A stretch of 64,000 bases of DNA from Dichetophora obliterata. Taxonomy: Eukaryota > Arthropoda > Insecta > Diptera > Sciomyzidae. This document shows positions 62,490-64,000 of the stretch, in pieces. The notes below the pieces were generated by a model, which saw nothing but the letters and a program-made list of their open reading frames with translations, ran no database searches and had not been told where the DNA came from. Both the position numbers and the translations under genes were made by a program. The stretch is from NCBI GenBank assembly GCA_963920525.1, contig OY986436.1:78709630-78773629 (forward strand), read 5' to 3'. Position 1 is the stretch's first letter; each line of letters begins with the position of its first letter.

Positions 62490-64000
62490 ATGTAATTTGA
62501 CATAATTAAATTATCTTGTGAGTTAAAATATATATATAGAAGTATCAATGAATTTAAAATTGAACTCAGTGGCTCACCACAGTTACAGTGGAAGCACGTA
62601 TAGGTAAGGGCTGCCATATTTTATTAATATGGCATGACTTTAGAAATAAATCATTCCAGATGAAGGAAAATTTATTGAAATAACAGATTCTTAAGGTTAT
62701 CCAAAGATATTCATCATGATGAAGATGCATAGGAAACTAAGCCACGTCATTCATATAAATCGCACTGAATCTGTTCCTATAGCGGCCACATACTCGCGAA
62801 TAGGATAAAATAATCAAGGATTCCTGGGCAAGTGCGCGAACATTTGGCAATGGATGCTGTTTTAATCCAAACTTAATTGGTTCGAGCATCGAAGAATTTA
62901 GAGATAATGAAATGAGTTGCTTCCACCAACATCAACTACAACAGCAACAACGAGAATGTGTTCTGAAGCAGTGCTTCAACGCTTAACTCGTTGAACTGCT
63001 TGTCGTAGTAGTAGTTGTTGTTGTTGGTGTTGTTGCATGTAGCAGCTGAAGGTTAAACCGATTTATTAGTAGATTGAACTTAATTACCAAAGATTTATCT
63101 ATGTGCTGTCGCTGTTCAGTCTATTGATAAGCGGTACTTCAGAAAAGGTATGGTTGATGGGAAGCGAGCGCAGGAGAAAGGGGAGTTTGTGTCCTTGCGC
63201 TCGCTTATTGTAGCTCGCTGTCAGCCAATGCAATACATCAAAGAGGATTTGGGCGACCAAGAAAATCGGTATAAAGGACTAACGTTGGCTTTTAGCCTTA
63301 AATGGCTTGAAATTTAATCAAATTTTATCATATATAATATTTGAGAAATATTGCAAATTTTTTTTACAAAGTCCTTTTTAAGCACGTGGCATCAACAGGC
63401 AGCTGATGCGACTGTAACCCATTTCATACATATAAGAAACCATTAAGACACATGCGAATGTGTTTTATGCAAAAAATAAATGTATAGTTTTATTTGCGCT
63501 TTTCCACAGTCCAAAATTTTAGGAACTACGCATACACATTGACAACTACTCAATATTGACAATGATGCATCCTTCCGTTCGGTGGTCGTTAAGTTGGTAT
63601 TAAAAATATTTGCAGCTCTTGGGTAAAAGTTACTTCCATGTTTCAATTCGATTGTGTGTCTTTTTAAGAGCTTTTGCAAGCGAGGACATGCCATACATGC
63701 CAGGAATGGGCAATCTTTGCAATGCGGGTCATATTCACAAGGACAAGTTTATAAGGGTTGTTTTAAATTTAACAAATATCTAAGGATTTGTGAGGATATT
63801 TTTGTTTCTCGAGCATGAAGACTCTGTCGCAGCAAACTTTATCGTCAGAAAATCAGATTTAAGAGTCAGTTTAAGGAATTAAATAAAATCGGAAGGAGTT
63901 CTCCAAAAGGAAAATATGTGCTCGTTATTAATTAGATTGTGGAATATTTTCGGGGTCATTGTCTGGGGGTTGAGAAATTTTAAGTCAGAGTGATAGTACT
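62490..64000. other. Lower-repeat right end of the window
   Basis: CAACATCAACTACAACAGCA (62928) and the complementary GTAGTAGTTGTTGTTGTTGG (63006) could pair. At 63161-63212 AAGCGAGCGCAGGA pairs with TCCTTGCGCTCGCTT. An 83-codon minus frame (63443-63694) has no family motif. This end has few transposon marks and may be single-copy host DNA. Confidence 0.35.

Noticed and set aside
1..64000. CRISPR arrays, phage-like modules or bacterial operons
   Set aside because: No regularly spaced repeats with unique spacers and no prokaryotic gene order were seen. All coding remnants are eukaryotic transposon or host types.

Overview
This is AT-rich eukaryotic DNA with insect (higher fly) character. The signs are CA/CAA-rich microsatellites, short GT-AG introns, and decayed copies of hAT, Tc1/mariner, PIF/Harbinger, pogo-like, jockey/CR1-like, RTE-like and Gypsy elements. 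A tephritid-like or other brachyceran fly is my best guess; the species cannot be fixed from the sequence alone. There are no bacterial operons, no rRNA genes and no CRISPR array. I see no clearly intact multi-exon host gene. The window reads as intergenic or intronic DNA filled by several layers of transposon insertion.

0-12 kb: a Tc1/mariner relic is split by a 1-kb non-autonomous hAT element with a perfect 8-bp target duplication. A foldback hairpin, a TIR element of about 1 kb, a multi-armed foldback with a small MITE inside, a decayed mariner-superfamily element with clear TIRs, a Harbinger-like TIR element and a Harbinger transposase 3' end follow. 12-20 kb: a frameshifted hAT transposase of the TTF/ZMYM1-like type, a MADF-domain remnant, and a nearly intact LINE (endonuclease plus reverse transcriptase, one frameshift) lying between two copies of a terminal inverted repeat. 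20-27 kb: an inverted-repeat element family, a small MITE, a candidate host exon for a small membrane-anchored C-terminus with a downstream poly(A) signal, CTAGTT-rich repeats holding a short RTE insertion, and repeat-rich DNA.

27-37 kb: a second copy of the 1-kb hAT element; a 2.5-kb hAT element with exact 8-bp target duplications and a Tc1 element nested inside it; a decayed copy of the chaperonin gene CCT7; a Myb/SANT-like gene with a fresh 127-bp tandem duplication; a 702-bp hAT MITE with an exact target duplication; and Harbinger N-terminal exons. 37-50 kb: mostly repeats, two unidentified coding remnants, a Gypsy LTR remnant carrying an internally deleted RTE copy, a hAT C-terminus, a TA-flanked MITE holding a tRNA-like promoter, and a pogo-type HTH exon. 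50-64 kb: a TA-flanked MITE opened by a LINE fragment and by a 1.66-kb Tc1 element, a third tRNA-like sequence, a tandem pair of exon-like units, and a long region with possible outer TIRs.

The parts do not work together as a pathway. Their value is the stratigraphy: target duplications and nesting give a relative order of insertion, and several non-autonomous families appear in pairs within the same 64 kb.
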